Origin: Sulfurospirillum sp.
Lineage (GTDB): Bacteria; Campylobacterota; Campylobacteria; Campylobacterales; QNZT01
Length of the DNA: 41,239 nucleotides
Assembly (NCBI GenBank): GCA_024762235.1
Contig: JANTHT010000004.1
Span: forward strand, 1 to 41,239
Direction: 5' to 3'
Shown here piece by piece: positions 23,275-31,234 of the stretch. Below the pieces are notes generated by a model. The model was not told where the DNA came from. It saw only the letters and a program-made list of their open reading frames with translations, and made no database searches. Position 1 is the stretch's first letter, and each line of letters starts with the position of its first letter. The position numbers were made by a program, and so were the translations under genes.

Positions 23275-23571
23275 TCAGGCTACGACAGTTTCGAGTTCGA
23301 GCAGAGAGTTTTCAGTGCCGTAGGGGTTGTGCACACGGGGTGCATGGTCATCGTTGACCCACTTTTTATCGTCAACGAGATAGCGAAACTGGTAGTTCGA
23401 GCCTGTCAGCAGGTATTTTCGGATATAAAACGAGCCATCTTTTTTCGGCCGCATCGGTTCGGGTTCCCAGTCGTTCCAGTCACCGGCGATCGCGACATGA
23501 TCGACTGCATGATCCGGTTTGAAGTTAAAGGTCACCCACGCTTTGGCACCTTTGGGAGTGATTGTCACCAT
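23275..23571 (-). CDS. Stand-alone CBM48 (glycogen-binding, isoamylase N-like) protein
   Basis: This 98-residue protein consists of a single immunoglobulin-like domain of the CBM48/AMPK-beta type. The markers are VDHVAIAGDWNDWEPEPM with the conserved Trp residues, YIRKYLLTGSNYQFRYLVDD, and KWVNDDHAPRVHNPYGTENS. In the family such domains bind alpha-1,4/1,6-glucans and normally sit on branching or debranching enzymes or on AMPK. Here there is no catalytic domain and no signal peptide, so it would act in the cytoplasm as a binding protein or scaffold for glycogen. It is the first gene of the cluster with the nucleotidyltransferase fusion. The promoter at 23604-23636 carries a motif also found at 31132. 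Confidence 0.82.
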   Translation of the reverse strand: MVTITPKGAKAWVTFNFKPDHAVDHVAIAGDWNDWEPEPMRPKKDGSFYIRKYLLTGSNYQFRYLVDDKKWVNDDHAPRVHNPYGTENSLLELETVVA

Positions 23572-23603
23572 GATAGCTCCTTTGTCTTGACAAAATGATA
23601 GAG

Positions 23604-23636
23604 ATAATACCCAAAAACCGGTAACATATCAGTTAC
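23604..23636 (-). promoter_or_regulatory. Promoter with GTAAC-N6-GTTACCGG element before the CBM48 gene
   Basis: On the minus strand GTAAC (23636-23632), six bases, then GTTACCGG (23625-23618) and TTTTTGGG lead to a -10-like TATTAT (23609-23604). The same arrangement, GTTAC-N6-GTAACCGG-TTTTTT-N3-TATAAT, is found at 31132-31165 on the plus strand. The dyad sits where a transcription factor could overlap the -35 position. Confidence 0.5.
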
Positions 23637-23678
23637 AAAAAGTAATTATATTATTACCTCAGCCACCATTAATATTTA

Positions 23679-23915
23679 TCAATTTTTCTTATCTGCCTGG
23701 CACTTGAGCTCGGAAGCTTTGATCGCATGCAGTCTGTTGAGAATATGCTCGAACTCGCTCAGGTTCTCTTCGCACTCTTTTTTCAGTTTGTCGCGTTTGC
23801 CCTCGACATAGGCGATCTGTTTGTCCAGATCCGCCAGATCGATCCTGCAATCCTTCGCAGCCTCCTGCTCCTTTTCCAGTACCCAGTCCATCGCTTTTTT
23901 GAGAAAATCTACCAT
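23679..23915 (-). CDS. Small coiled-coil protein, unknown function
   Basis: This 78-residue, highly charged protein (MVDFLKKAMDWVLEKEQEAAKD, then DLADLDKQIAYVEGKRDKLKKECEENLSEFEHILNRLHAIKASEL) has a heptad pattern through most of its length and should form a helical coiled coil. It has no membrane segment or signal. The start is supported by AAAGGAG 7 bases upstream. It lies between eda and the CBM48 gene on the same strand, with spacers of about 100 bases on each side, so it may be separately transcribed. No family recognised. Confidence 0.6.
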   Translation of the reverse strand: MVDFLKKAMDWVLEKEQEAAKDCRIDLADLDKQIAYVEGKRDKLKKECEENLSEFEHILNRLHAIKASELKCQADKKN

Positions 23916-24013
23916 TGAATCACTCCTTTAAAAGTTTGATAACAGATCATAACCGGTTTTACCATAAAAGTCTGTCTGCTGGCTAACAGTGGATACCTGC
24001 ACAAGGCTCTTTG

Positions 24014-24643
24014 TCACTGGTCTCCTATCGTGCCGAGCGCTTCGCGGCACAGGCGCGTCACTGCTGCAAAATCACCTGCACGAATCGCCGGCTTCGGGAC
24101 GATCCAGCTTCCCCCCACACACAGGACGTTGGGGAGGGAGAGAAACGCATGCATGTTTTCCGGAGTCACGCCCCCTGTAGGGCAGAAGCGCATCGATGCG
24201 AAAGGACCGCTGAAGGCTTTGAGCGCAGCGGTACCGCCTGCCACCGTTGCCGGAAAAAGTTTACAGTAGTGAAGCCCGCTGTTTTGTGCCAGCATCACTT
24301 CCGACGCGGTGGCGACACCGGGTATCAGTGCGATCGTTTCATCCTCTGCACTCTCGATCAACTCCTGCGAGATTCCCGGACTGAAGATAAACTGCGCACC
24401 GTAATCGACCGCTTTCCTGCACTCATAGCCGTTGACGACGGTACCCGCACCCACCGCCATCTCGGGCAAAGCGTCTGAAACCGATTTGATCGCATCGAGG
24501 CCCGCATCTGTGCGCAGTGTGATCTCCATCACACCCACACCTCCTGCCAGCAGCGCCTCAGCCAGCGGCAGCGCATCTTCCGCACGTTCAAGCGCGATGA
24601 CCGGTACGACAGGAGAGATCTCCATCACTTCCTGAGCTGTCAT
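24014..24643 (-). CDS. eda: 2-keto-3-deoxy-6-phosphogluconate aldolase
   Basis: Eda cleaves KDPG to pyruvate and glyceraldehyde-3-phosphate, the last step of the Entner-Doudoroff branch. The 209-residue length is typical. Visible residues are E40 in GVMEITLRT, GAGTVVN, and the Schiff-base lysine K128 in HYCKLFPA, followed by FCPTGGVTPENMHAFLSLPNVLCVGGSWI. Its ATG overlaps the edd stop by 4 bases, and it is the last gene of zwf-pgl-edd-eda. The AGGAG before it lies inside the end of edd. Confidence 0.95.
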   Translation of the reverse strand: MTAQEVMEISPVVPVIALERAEDALPLAEALLAGGVGVMEITLRTDAGLDAIKSVSDALPEMAVGAGTVVNGYECRKAVDYGAQFIFSPGISQELIESAEDETIALIPGVATASEVMLAQNSGLHYCKLFPATVAGGTAALKAFSGPFASMRFCPTGGVTPENMHAFLSLPNVLCVGGSWIVPKPAIRAGDFAAVTRLCREALGTIGDQ

Positions 24644-26469
24644 GCGTGCTCCTCTCCGGGAATGTCAAAAAGCGTCGCCCCTTCGTCCGCAGGGCCTGTG
24701 GCGGCTCTGACAGAGACAAAGAGTTCACGCCCGAATCCATACCGGTTGTGCGTGAGATCAGGGGTCGCGGGATGGCGCCGCGCCAGGATCTCATCCTCCA
24801 CCAGCAGCGTGATTTTCCCTTCTGCCACATCGAAGCGAATCATATCTCCATCTTCGATTTTGGCCAGCATGCCGCCTTTGACAGCTTCGGGCGTCATGTG
24901 GATCGCAGAGGGGACTTTACCCGAAGCGCCGGACATACGCCCGTCTGTGACGATCGCCACCTTGTATCCCTGATCCTGCAGGACGCCCAGCGGGGGCATC
25001 AGACCGTGAAGCTCCGGCATCCCGTTGGCCCCCGGCCCCTGATAGCGCACCACTGCGATAAAATCGCGCTTGAGCTCCCCTCTTTTGAAAGCTGCCTGAA
25101 GCGCCTCCTGCGAATCAAAGACCAGTGCCGGTGCTTCGATAAAGAGATACTCCGGCTTCAGGGCGGAAGTTTTGATGACACTGCGGCCGATATTCCCTCC
25201 CAGCAGCTTCAGGCCGCCTTCGGGGCTGAAAGGTTTCGCGACCGAAGCGACAACGCTCTCGTCTCTGGATATGACCGGTCCCTTTTCAAACGAGAGGAGA
25301 TGGTTTTCCAGTTTTGGCTCGGTCACATATCGCTGCAACCCTTTGCCAACGACCGTTTCGGTATCTGCATGCAGAAGGCCGGCATCGAGCAACTGCGCGA
25401 TCACCACGCTCATCCCTCCCGCATCACGAAAATGGTTGACATCGGCCTGGCCGTTGGGATAGAGACGGCACAACAGCGGCGTTACCTTGGAAATGGCGTC
25501 AAAATCTTCCCAGGTCAGCAGGATGCCCGCAGCTCTGGCCACAGCGATCAGATGGATCGTGTGGTTCGTCGAGCCTCCCGTCGCCATCAGACCGATGATG
25601 GCATTGACGAAACTGCGTTCATCGAGAATCGACGCGATCGGTTTGTAACGCCCCAGATGTTCCGTCATCTGTACCATGACGCCGGCCGCTTCGTCTGTCA
25701 GTGCGTCACGCAGCGGCGTGTTGGTATTGACAAAAGAGCTGTTGGGAAGTTGCAGTCCCATCATCTCCAGAAGCATCTGGTTGGAGTTGGCGGTACCGTA
25801 AAAAGTACATGTTCCGCAACTGTGATACGAGGCGGCTTCCGCCTGAAGCAGCTCCCCTTCGCTCACTTTTCCCTGCGCGAACTCCTGGCGGATTTTCGCT
25901 TTTTCCGCATTGGATATTCCTGAAGGCATCGGTCCTGCAGGAACGAATATCCCCGGCAGATGGCCAAACGCCAGCGCCCCGATCAGCATCCCCGGAACGA
26001 TTTTGTCACACACTCCCAGATAAAAGACGCCGTCAAAGACGTTATGCGACAGAGCGATAGCCGTTCCCATCGCGATATTGTCGCGGCTGAAGAGGCTCAG
26101 TTCCATACCCGGCTGTGACTGGGTCACGCCGTCGCACATCGCGGGAACACCTCCCGCCACCTGCGCCGTCGCACCCAGATCCCGCAGCCGCTTTTTGAGA
26201 CGGTCGGGATAGTCCCGGTACGGCGCATGCGCCGAAAGCATGTCGTTGTAGGCGGTGACGATAGCGATGTTGGGCTCGACCATCTCCGAAAGCAGCGCTT
26301 TCTCTTTTTCCTGCATCGGCGCCATCGCATGTGCGAGATTGCTGCACCCCAGCTGTTGGCGGTAGACACCGTGCCCTTTCGCCTCTTCGATACGTGCCAG
26401 ATAGATCTCCCTGCTTTTTTGTGAGCGTTCGCGTATCTTTTCGGTAACTTCCCGGATTGTTTGATTCAT
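24640..26469 (-). CDS. edd: 6-phosphogluconate dehydratase
   Basis: Edd dehydrates 6-phosphogluconate to KDPG using a [4Fe-4S] cluster. This 609-residue protein belongs to the IlvD/Edd family and starts and ends like other Edd proteins. Cluster cysteines are visible at C154 ([10 protein letters not shown]) and in SCGTCTFYG (C218, C221), plus MCDGVTQ at 111-115. The [14 protein letters not shown] stretch and [16 protein letters not shown] are also characteristic and distinguish it from dihydroxy-acid dehydratase, together with the neighbouring genes. The cluster is oxygen-sensitive in known enzymes. It overlaps pgl upstream and eda downstream by 4 bases each. Confidence 0.95.
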   Translation of the reverse strand: MNQTIREVTEKIRERSQKSREIYLARIEEAKGHGVYRQQLGCSNLAHAMAPMQEKEKALLSEMVEPNIAIVTAYNDMLSAHAPYRDYPDRLKKRLRDLGATAQVAGGVPAMCDGVTQSQPGMELSLFSRDNIAMGTAIALSHNVFDGVFYLGVCDKIVPGMLIGALAFGHLPGIFVPAGPMPSGISNAEKAKIRQEFAQGKVSEGELLQAEAASYHSCGTCTFYGTANSNQMLLEMMGLQLPNSSFVNTNTPLRDALTDEAAGVMVQMTEHLGRYKPIASILDERSFVNAIIGLMATGGSTNHTIHLIAVARAAGILLTWEDFDAISKVTPLLCRLYPNGQADVNHFRDAGGMSVVIAQLLDAGLLHADTETVVGKGLQRYVTEPKLENHLLSFEKGPVISRDESVVASVAKPFSPEGGLKLLGGNIGRSVIKTSALKPEYLFIEAPALVFDSQEALQAAFKRGELKRDFIAVVRYQGPGANGMPELHGLMPPLGVLQDQGYKVAIVTDGRMSGASGKVPSAIHMTPEAVKGGMLAKIEDGDMIRFDVAEGKITLLVEDEILARRHPATPDLTHNRYGFGRELFVSVRAATGPADEGATLFDIPGEEHA

Positions 26470-27170
26470 GCGTAATATACCTCGATCTTTTTTTCGTTCT
26501 GTTTTAAAACCGCACGTATGGGCATCGCAAATGCGTCATCCCCCTGAAGTGCCTCTTCATAGACACGCAGTTTCTCCTCACCTTCGAAATGGAGATAGAT
26601 ATGGCCGGCACTCAGGATCGCCTGCAGCGTCAGACTCATGCGCGGATGCGGTGCGTCTGAAGGGGTCATGGCGATACAGAGTTCGGGATCGCTCTTCTCA
26701 AGCGCCTCCTGCAGCCTGGGATTCCACGGGAAGAGAGATGCGGTATGCGCATCGGTACCCATACCCAGGACGATGACATCGAACGGCCATAACCACTCTT
26801 TGAGTCTTCTGCTGCAAAGCGCTTCGGCCTCCTCAGGTACGACACCCTCTGTATAGATCCCGACGAAGGTCGCAGCGGCGGCATGCTCCTGCAACAGTTC
26901 TCTTTTGACAAACGCCGCATTGCTCGCCGGATCACTCTCCGGCACCCAGCGCTCATCGCAGAGACCCACCCTGACATACTCCCAGGCTATGGGCTTTTTT
27001 CGTAACGCCCTGAAAAGGCGCAGCGGCGTACTCCCTCCGGAGACGAGAAGCGTGGCACGTCCTCTCTCTGCGATCGCCTCGCTCAGATCGACCGCAATCG
27101 CATCACTGAGGCTTTGCGCCAGTGCATCCGGCGTCTCGAAGCGGTGGAAAGAGGCATCAGGACTCATCAT
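26466..27170 (-). CDS. pgl: 6-phosphogluconolactonase (DevB-type)
   Basis: Pgl hydrolyses 6-phosphogluconolactone to 6-phosphogluconate. I use ATG 27170 as start because AGGAG lies 5 bases upstream within zwf; this gives 234 residues and a 14-base overlap with zwf. The fold markers of the glucosamine-6-phosphate isomerase/6-phosphogluconolactonase family are present: ATLLVSGGSTPLRLFRAL, VGLCDERWVPESDPASN, DVIVLGMGTDAHTASLFP. Length matches SOL/DevB-type enzymes. It is the second gene of the operon. Confidence 0.93.
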   Translation of the reverse strand: MMSPDASFHRFETPDALAQSLSDAIAVDLSEAIAERGRATLLVSGGSTPLRLFRALRKKPIAWEYVRVGLCDERWVPESDPASNAAFVKRELLQEHAAAATFVGIYTEGVVPEEAEALCSRRLKEWLWPFDVIVLGMGTDAHTASLFPWNPRLQEALEKSDPELCIAMTPSDAPHPRMSLTLQAILSAGHIYLHFEGEEKLRVYEEALQGDDAFAMPIRAVLKQNEKKIEVYYA

Positions 27171-28623
27171 GCCAACTCCTTCCATCCCGTTCGATCAGCG
27201 CGATAGCGGCACTCGGGCCGTCGCTGCCGGCGCTGTAACTCTTCATCGGTACGATATTTTCCGCCCAGCCTTCCAATATGAGATCAGCCCATTTCCACGC
27301 CGCTTCCACCTCATCCAGTCGCATGAAGAGTGTCGGGTTGGCACGGATCACATCCAGAAGCAACCGTTCGTAGGCCTCGGGTTTACGGGAAGTCTCCATC
27401 GGCGCATTGAGCTCCAGATCTACCTGCTGCAGGCGCATCTGCTCGGAGAGTCCGGGGATCTTGTTCATCAGTTTGAGCTTGATACTCTCTTTGGGCTGCA
27501 GCGTGATGACCAGCTTGTTGGAAGAGATACATCGGCCTTTGTTGGCGAAGATAGAGTGAGGAATCGACTTGAACTGTATGACGATCTCCGAGTTTCGCTG
27601 ACGCATGCGTTTACCGCTGCGGATATAGAAAGGGACACCGTTCCAGCGCCAGTTGTCGATATCGACCCGCAGTGCAGCGAAAGTCTCTGTCGTACTCTCC
27701 TCCACGCCCACACCCTCTTTGTAGCCGGGTACCGGCTGTCCGTTGATCGATCCCTGCACATACTGCGCACGTACCGTTTTCTGTTCGATGTCGGCAGGGG
27801 TCATGGGACGCAGTGACCGCAGCACCTTCACCTTTTCGTCACGTACACTGTCGGCATCCAGCGAACATGGCGGCTCCATCGCGATCAGACACAGAAGCTG
27901 CAACAGGTGGTTCTGAATCATATCACGCATCGCGCCGTAGTCGTCGTAGTATCCCCAGCGCCCCTCGACACCGACACTCTCAGCGACTGTGATCTGCACA
28001 TGATCGATATTGTTCGCATCCCAGAGCGGCATGAAAAAACGATTCGAAAAACGCAGCGCCATGATGTTCTGTACCGTATCTTTTCCCAGATAGTGGTCGA
28101 TACGGTAGATTTGCGACTCCTGAAAATATTTGAGTACCTCTTCATTGATCGCCCGTGAAGACTGCAGATCACGCCCGATCGGCTTTTCAAGCACGACCCG
28201 GCTCTGCGGGGTGATGAGATTCCATTCGAAGAGATCTTTACAGATAGTGCCGAAAAAGTCAGGCGATGTCGAAAGGTAGTTGACGCGGTCGCGGTCGGGA
28301 TGGAGGTCAAGAAGCGCTTTCAACCCCTCATACGTGGAAGTATCGCGAAAATCGACCGTAACCACCTCCATCTGCGCAGCGAAACGGGCAAACTTCTCTT
28401 CGTCGAAATAGTCCGGACGGACAAACTCCTGCAGCTTTTTTTTCACCAGCCCCCGATGCTCCTCCAGCGTCATATTGTCTCTCGCGACAGTGATGATGCG
28501 GCTCTGTCCATTCAGGTAACCGTCATTTGTCAAATGGTAAAGCGCAGGCATCAGTTTGCGAAAAGCCAGATCGCCGTGTCCGCCGAAGATAATCACATCG
28601 CACAGATTTTCAGTTTCACTCAT
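27157..28623 (-). CDS. zwf: Glucose-6-phosphate 1-dehydrogenase
   Basis: Zwf oxidises glucose-6-phosphate to 6-phosphogluconolactone with NADP+ (some enzymes use NAD+), the entry to the Entner-Doudoroff and oxidative pentose routes. The 488-residue protein has the nucleotide site IIFGGHGDLAFRKLMPAL (GGHGDL rather than the usual GASGDL), the EKPIGRDL segment, the active-site motif RIDHYLGKDTVQNIMALRF (His at about 177), and PFYIRSGKRM in the C-terminal domain. The start is supported by GGGAGGG 6 bases upstream. It is first in zwf-pgl-edd-eda and would supply NADPH. No gnd is visible next to it, so the Entner-Doudoroff route is likely the main fate. Confidence 0.95.
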   Translation of the reverse strand: MSETENLCDVIIFGGHGDLAFRKLMPALYHLTNDGYLNGQSRIITVARDNMTLEEHRGLVKKKLQEFVRPDYFDEEKFARFAAQMEVVTVDFRDTSTYEGLKALLDLHPDRDRVNYLSTSPDFFGTICKDLFEWNLITPQSRVVLEKPIGRDLQSSRAINEEVLKYFQESQIYRIDHYLGKDTVQNIMALRFSNRFFMPLWDANNIDHVQITVAESVGVEGRWGYYDDYGAMRDMIQNHLLQLLCLIAMEPPCSLDADSVRDEKVKVLRSLRPMTPADIEQKTVRAQYVQGSINGQPVPGYKEGVGVEESTTETFAALRVDIDNWRWNGVPFYIRSGKRMRQRNSEIVIQFKSIPHSIFANKGRCISSNKLVITLQPKESIKLKLMNKIPGLSEQMRLQQVDLELNAPMETSRKPEAYERLLLDVIRANPTLFMRLDEVEAAWKWADLILEGWAENIVPMKSYSAGSDGPSAAIALIERDGRSWHDES

Positions 28624-28656
28624 ATAAACCCTCCCCGGTCTCTCTTGTTAAAAAAT

Positions 28657-28672
28657 GTACTATTGTACTATA
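28657..28672 (-). promoter_or_regulatory. Probable promoter core of the zwf operon
   Basis: Overlapping -10 candidates TATAGT (28672-28667) and TACAAT (28667-28662) lie about 40 bases upstream of the zwf ATG. They sit in the small dyad GTAC-TATT-GTAC (28657-28668). No recognisable -35 is present. A 10-bp stem-loop lies directly upstream at 28678-28726. Confidence 0.4.
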
Positions 28673-28677
28673 ATTTT

Positions 28678-28726
28678 CCACCCGCTCCTTCCATGAAACT
28701 GTATAAAAACAGGGCAGAGCGGGCGG
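28678..28726 (-). other. Long-stem hairpin between the RNase-like gene and zwf
   Basis: CCGCCCGCTC and GAGCGGGTGG on the minus strand pair over 10 bp (one G-T pair), enclosing a smaller CTGT/ACAG hairpin. It comes 10 bases after the stop of the upstream gene and has AAAATTATAG instead of a T-run after it, so it is either a factor-assisted terminator or an RNA stability element separating the two transcripts. Confidence 0.45.
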
Positions 28727-28736
28727 GAATGGCTCT

Positions 28737-30137
28737 TCAGACCCACACTTTCTCTCCCTCTTTGACGATATGCACCTTATGCTCCGGCATTTTGTGTCGG
28801 ATCACTTTCTGAAAAATCTCCTGTTTTTCACGCTCACCGTGAATCAGAAAGATCTTTCCAAGCTGTTCAAATCCCTCCATCCACGCGATGAGTTCATGCT
28901 GATCGGCATGGGCCGAGAAACCGTTGATCGTATAAATACGGGCATTGATCCTGATCTCTTCGTGGTAGATTTTGATCGTTCTGGCGCCATCGACGATCCT
29001 GCGCCCCGGCGTCCCGTTGGCCTGATAGCCGACAAAGATGACACTGTTTTTGGGATTCCAGATGCGATTTTTGAAGTGATGCATGATACGACCGCCCGTA
29101 CACATGCCGCTGCCCGCGATGATGATACACCCCTCCTCTTCATTGATCTTTTTGGACTCCTCGGGTTTGAGGGTATAGTGCAGCCAGGGAAATTCGAATA
29201 TCGTCCCATCCTCTTTCAGAAAGAGATTGCACTCTCTGCTTAGTTCGCTGTGGTATTTGTTGTAGAGATTGGTCGCACGGATCGCCATCGGCGAATCGAG
29301 AAAGATCTTACAGGGCGGCAACTCTTTTCTTTTATACATGCGCTTGAGCAGGCAGAGAATCTCCTGTGTACGCTCGATCGCAAACGAAGGGATGATGACG
29401 TTTCCCCGCGACATGAGGGTGTTGAAGATCACTTCTCTGAACTCTTCGACGCTCTCTTTGATCGGCTTGTGGTTACGGTCTCCGTAGGTGGACTCTATGT
29501 AGAGTGTATCCGCTTTTCTGACCTGTACGGGATCGGGCATGACGATGTCGTTGTGATTTCCCAGATCGCCGCTGAATACGACAGATCTGTGTTCATTTTT
29601 CTCACGGTAATGGATCTGCACCGTCGCGGAATCGAGAATATGCCCGGCATTGCGAAAGATGGCATAGACGTCATGGGCGAGGGGTATCTTCTCCCCGTAC
29701 TCCGCGAAGGTACTCGTCAAATCGAAAACCGCTTCGACATCTTCGGTGGTATAGAGCGGTTTGGCGACTTTGCGCTCTTCCCCGCGACGCTGCGCTTTGC
29801 GAAAAAGGGTACGGTACTCCTCTTCCATCAGGTGCGCGGCATCCAGCAGGACCACTTCCATCAGATCGAAAGTGGAACGCTGGGAGATGATCCTGCCGCG
29901 AAACCCCTCTTTGACCAGTTTGGGGATACGGCCGACATGGTCCAGATGCGCATGGGTGACGAGCAGCACATCGATGTCACGCGGGTGAAACCCGAACTTT
30001 TTGTAGTTCTCCTTCTCATGCTCTCCCTGAAACATCCCGCAGTCGACCATCACCACCGGCCCCTTTTCGATATGCAGCACATGGCAGGAGCCCGTGACCA
30101 CCTCTGCCGCTCCGTATGATTGTATATATGCCATCAT
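28737..30137 (-). CDS. Beta-CASP metallo-beta-lactamase, RNase-like
   Basis: This 466-residue protein has the metallo-beta-lactamase motif LLVTHAHLDHVGR (H62, H64, D66, H67), FSGDLG, and the beta-CASP features ATVQIHYREKN, SFAIERTQEILCLL, FSAHADQHELIAWM and FLIHGE, plus IIAGSGMCTGGRIMHHFKN. These match the CPSF73-like bacterial group (Zn-dependent RNA exo/endonucleases). The RNA target is unknown. A second ATG immediately after the first could be the true start. The first ATG overlaps the EI24 stop by 4 bases, so both are in one transcript. Cytoplasmic, no signal peptide. Confidence 0.88.
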   Translation of the reverse strand: MMAYIQSYGAAEVVTGSCHVLHIEKGPVVMVDCGMFQGEHEKENYKKFGFHPRDIDVLLVTHAHLDHVGRIPKLVKEGFRGRIISQRSTFDLMEVVLLDAAHLMEEEYRTLFRKAQRRGEERKVAKPLYTTEDVEAVFDLTSTFAEYGEKIPLAHDVYAIFRNAGHILDSATVQIHYREKNEHRSVVFSGDLGNHNDIVMPDPVQVRKADTLYIESTYGDRNHKPIKESVEEFREVIFNTLMSRGNVIIPSFAIERTQEILCLLKRMYKRKELPPCKIFLDSPMAIRATNLYNKYHSELSRECNLFLKEDGTIFEFPWLHYTLKPEESKKINEEEGCIIIAGSGMCTGGRIMHHFKNRIWNPKNSVIFVGYQANGTPGRRIVDGARTIKIYHEEIRINARIYTINGFSAHADQHELIAWMEGFEQLGKIFLIHGEREKQEIFQKVIRHKMPEHKVHIVKEGEKVWV

Positions 30138-31063
30138 GCCACCTCGCCGCTATGCAGATCGAGGAGTATCCAGTGCAGATAGGCTACCAGTGCGAAAAAG
30201 GGTGTGAGGATATTGACGACCGGGACCAGATTGAGCAGTGATGTCACAAAAGCGATTGCCCATATGACAAACTCATGTCTGTGCAGTCGCTCCTGCTCCT
30301 CAGCGGGAGCATAGAGTGACGCAGTCGCCCTGAAGTAGGCATCCCGGATCAGCCATGCCCACAAAATCACCTGCACAAAAAGGTTGAAAAACGGTACGAA
30401 CAGCAGTGGGAAAAAGAGCAGAAGAAGAAGAAAGAAAAGCAGCACATCTTTGACCATCTTTGCAACATAACTCTTTTGCGCCTCTTTTTCCAGCGGTGCA
30501 GCGGCCGGGTAGTCACGCTGCTGGATATAGTGCAGGAAACGGCGACGCATCAGCAGTACGACGATCGCCTCGGAAGCGATGAACAGGTTGTAGAAGAGCA
30601 TCCCCGCCAGCAACGCGGCAACCCCCGCTTCCAGTGTCTGGAACGGAAACCACGCCAGCACCTGTTTGACTTCGCTATAGACCAGATCCCAGTTCAAAAG
30701 ACCGAATATGGTCCATCCCATCGCGATCAGAAGCAGCAGCAGTATCGAAAACTGTGTCTGCCTTTCACTTCGCACAAGCCGCATGATGAGCGGATTGAAG
30801 AGGGCGACGACGATCCCGAAACTCATCAGAACCACTGCCATCCAGACAAATCCTCCGATCAGAAACGCACCGTTTGCCTTCAGCACGGAGAAGGGCACCC
30901 ACCCGATCAGCATCTCCATCACCCCCATGACCCAGGGCCACAGATAGTAGCCTGCCGCCAGCCACAGTATCGCCAGCGGTATCGCCGTCACCAGAGCGAT
31001 CCTGATGACATTCCAGCCCAGTGTATCTCTTATCGCGCGCAGCAGCGCTTCACTCACTCGCAT
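30134..31063 (-). CDS. EI24/CysZ-like membrane protein
   Basis: Start at ATG 31063 is set by AGGAGG 4 bases upstream; the longer frame (to 31120) is not supported. The 309-residue product has about seven hydrophobic segments and the EI24-type ending (FFNLFVQVILWAWLIRDAYFR, then HEFVIWAIAFVTSLLNLVPVVNILTPFFALVAYLHWILL). The related CysZ transports sulfate, but most bacterial EI24-domain proteins have no known function. It is first in a two-gene unit with the beta-CASP protein. An extended -10 (TGTTATAAT) lies 31 to 40 bases upstream of the ATG. Confidence 0.78.
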   Translation of the reverse strand: MRVSEALLRAIRDTLGWNVIRIALVTAIPLAILWLAAGYYLWPWVMGVMEMLIGWVPFSVLKANGAFLIGGFVWMAVVLMSFGIVVALFNPLIMRLVRSERQTQFSILLLLLIAMGWTIFGLLNWDLVYSEVKQVLAWFPFQTLEAGVAALLAGMLFYNLFIASEAIVVLLMRRRFLHYIQQRDYPAAAPLEKEAQKSYVAKMVKDVLLFFLLLLLFFPLLFVPFFNLFVQVILWAWLIRDAYFRATASLYAPAEEQERLHRHEFVIWAIAFVTSLLNLVPVVNILTPFFALVAYLHWILLDLHSGEVA

Positions 31064-31094
31064 AAAACCTCCTTTTTGACGATACTCTGTGACG

Positions 31095-31103
31095 ATTATA
31101 ACA
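31095..31103 (-). promoter_or_regulatory. Extended -10 promoter for the EI24 operon
   Basis: TG-T-TATAAT on the minus strand (-10 at 31100-31095). The dyad GTTACAG-AA-CTGTAAC at 31132-31147 lies about 50 bases upstream of the expected start site and is shared with the divergent promoter. Confidence 0.6.
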
Positions 31104-31131
31104 CAAACCGCATTCCGCAAATGTTAGCTGT

Positions 31132-31165
31132 GTTACAGAACTGTAACCGGTTTTTTCTATATAAT
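31132..31165 (+). promoter_or_regulatory. Promoter with GTTAC-N6-GTAACCGG dyad
   Basis: A 16-bp palindrome GTTACAG-AA-CTGTAAC (31132-31147) runs into CGG, TTTTTT and a perfect TATAAT (31160-31165). It can also be read as TTACA-N4-TGTAA, the 5-4-5 spacing of Crp/Fnr-family sites, and a Crp/Fnr gene lies two genes downstream. The same element occurs before the CBM48 gene. Confidence 0.6.
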
Positions 31166-31234
31166 GTCAACAACGAACCGTCGGGAAGTGGATGCCCTGC
31201 AGGGTTCAAGAGTATCAGATACGGAGGTCTTTGC

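Noticed and set aside
30476-31234. N-terminal extension of the 31235 protein
   Set aside because: The extension is antisense to the EI24 gene and crosses the promoter at 31132-31165. The ATG at 31235 has a good ribosome site.
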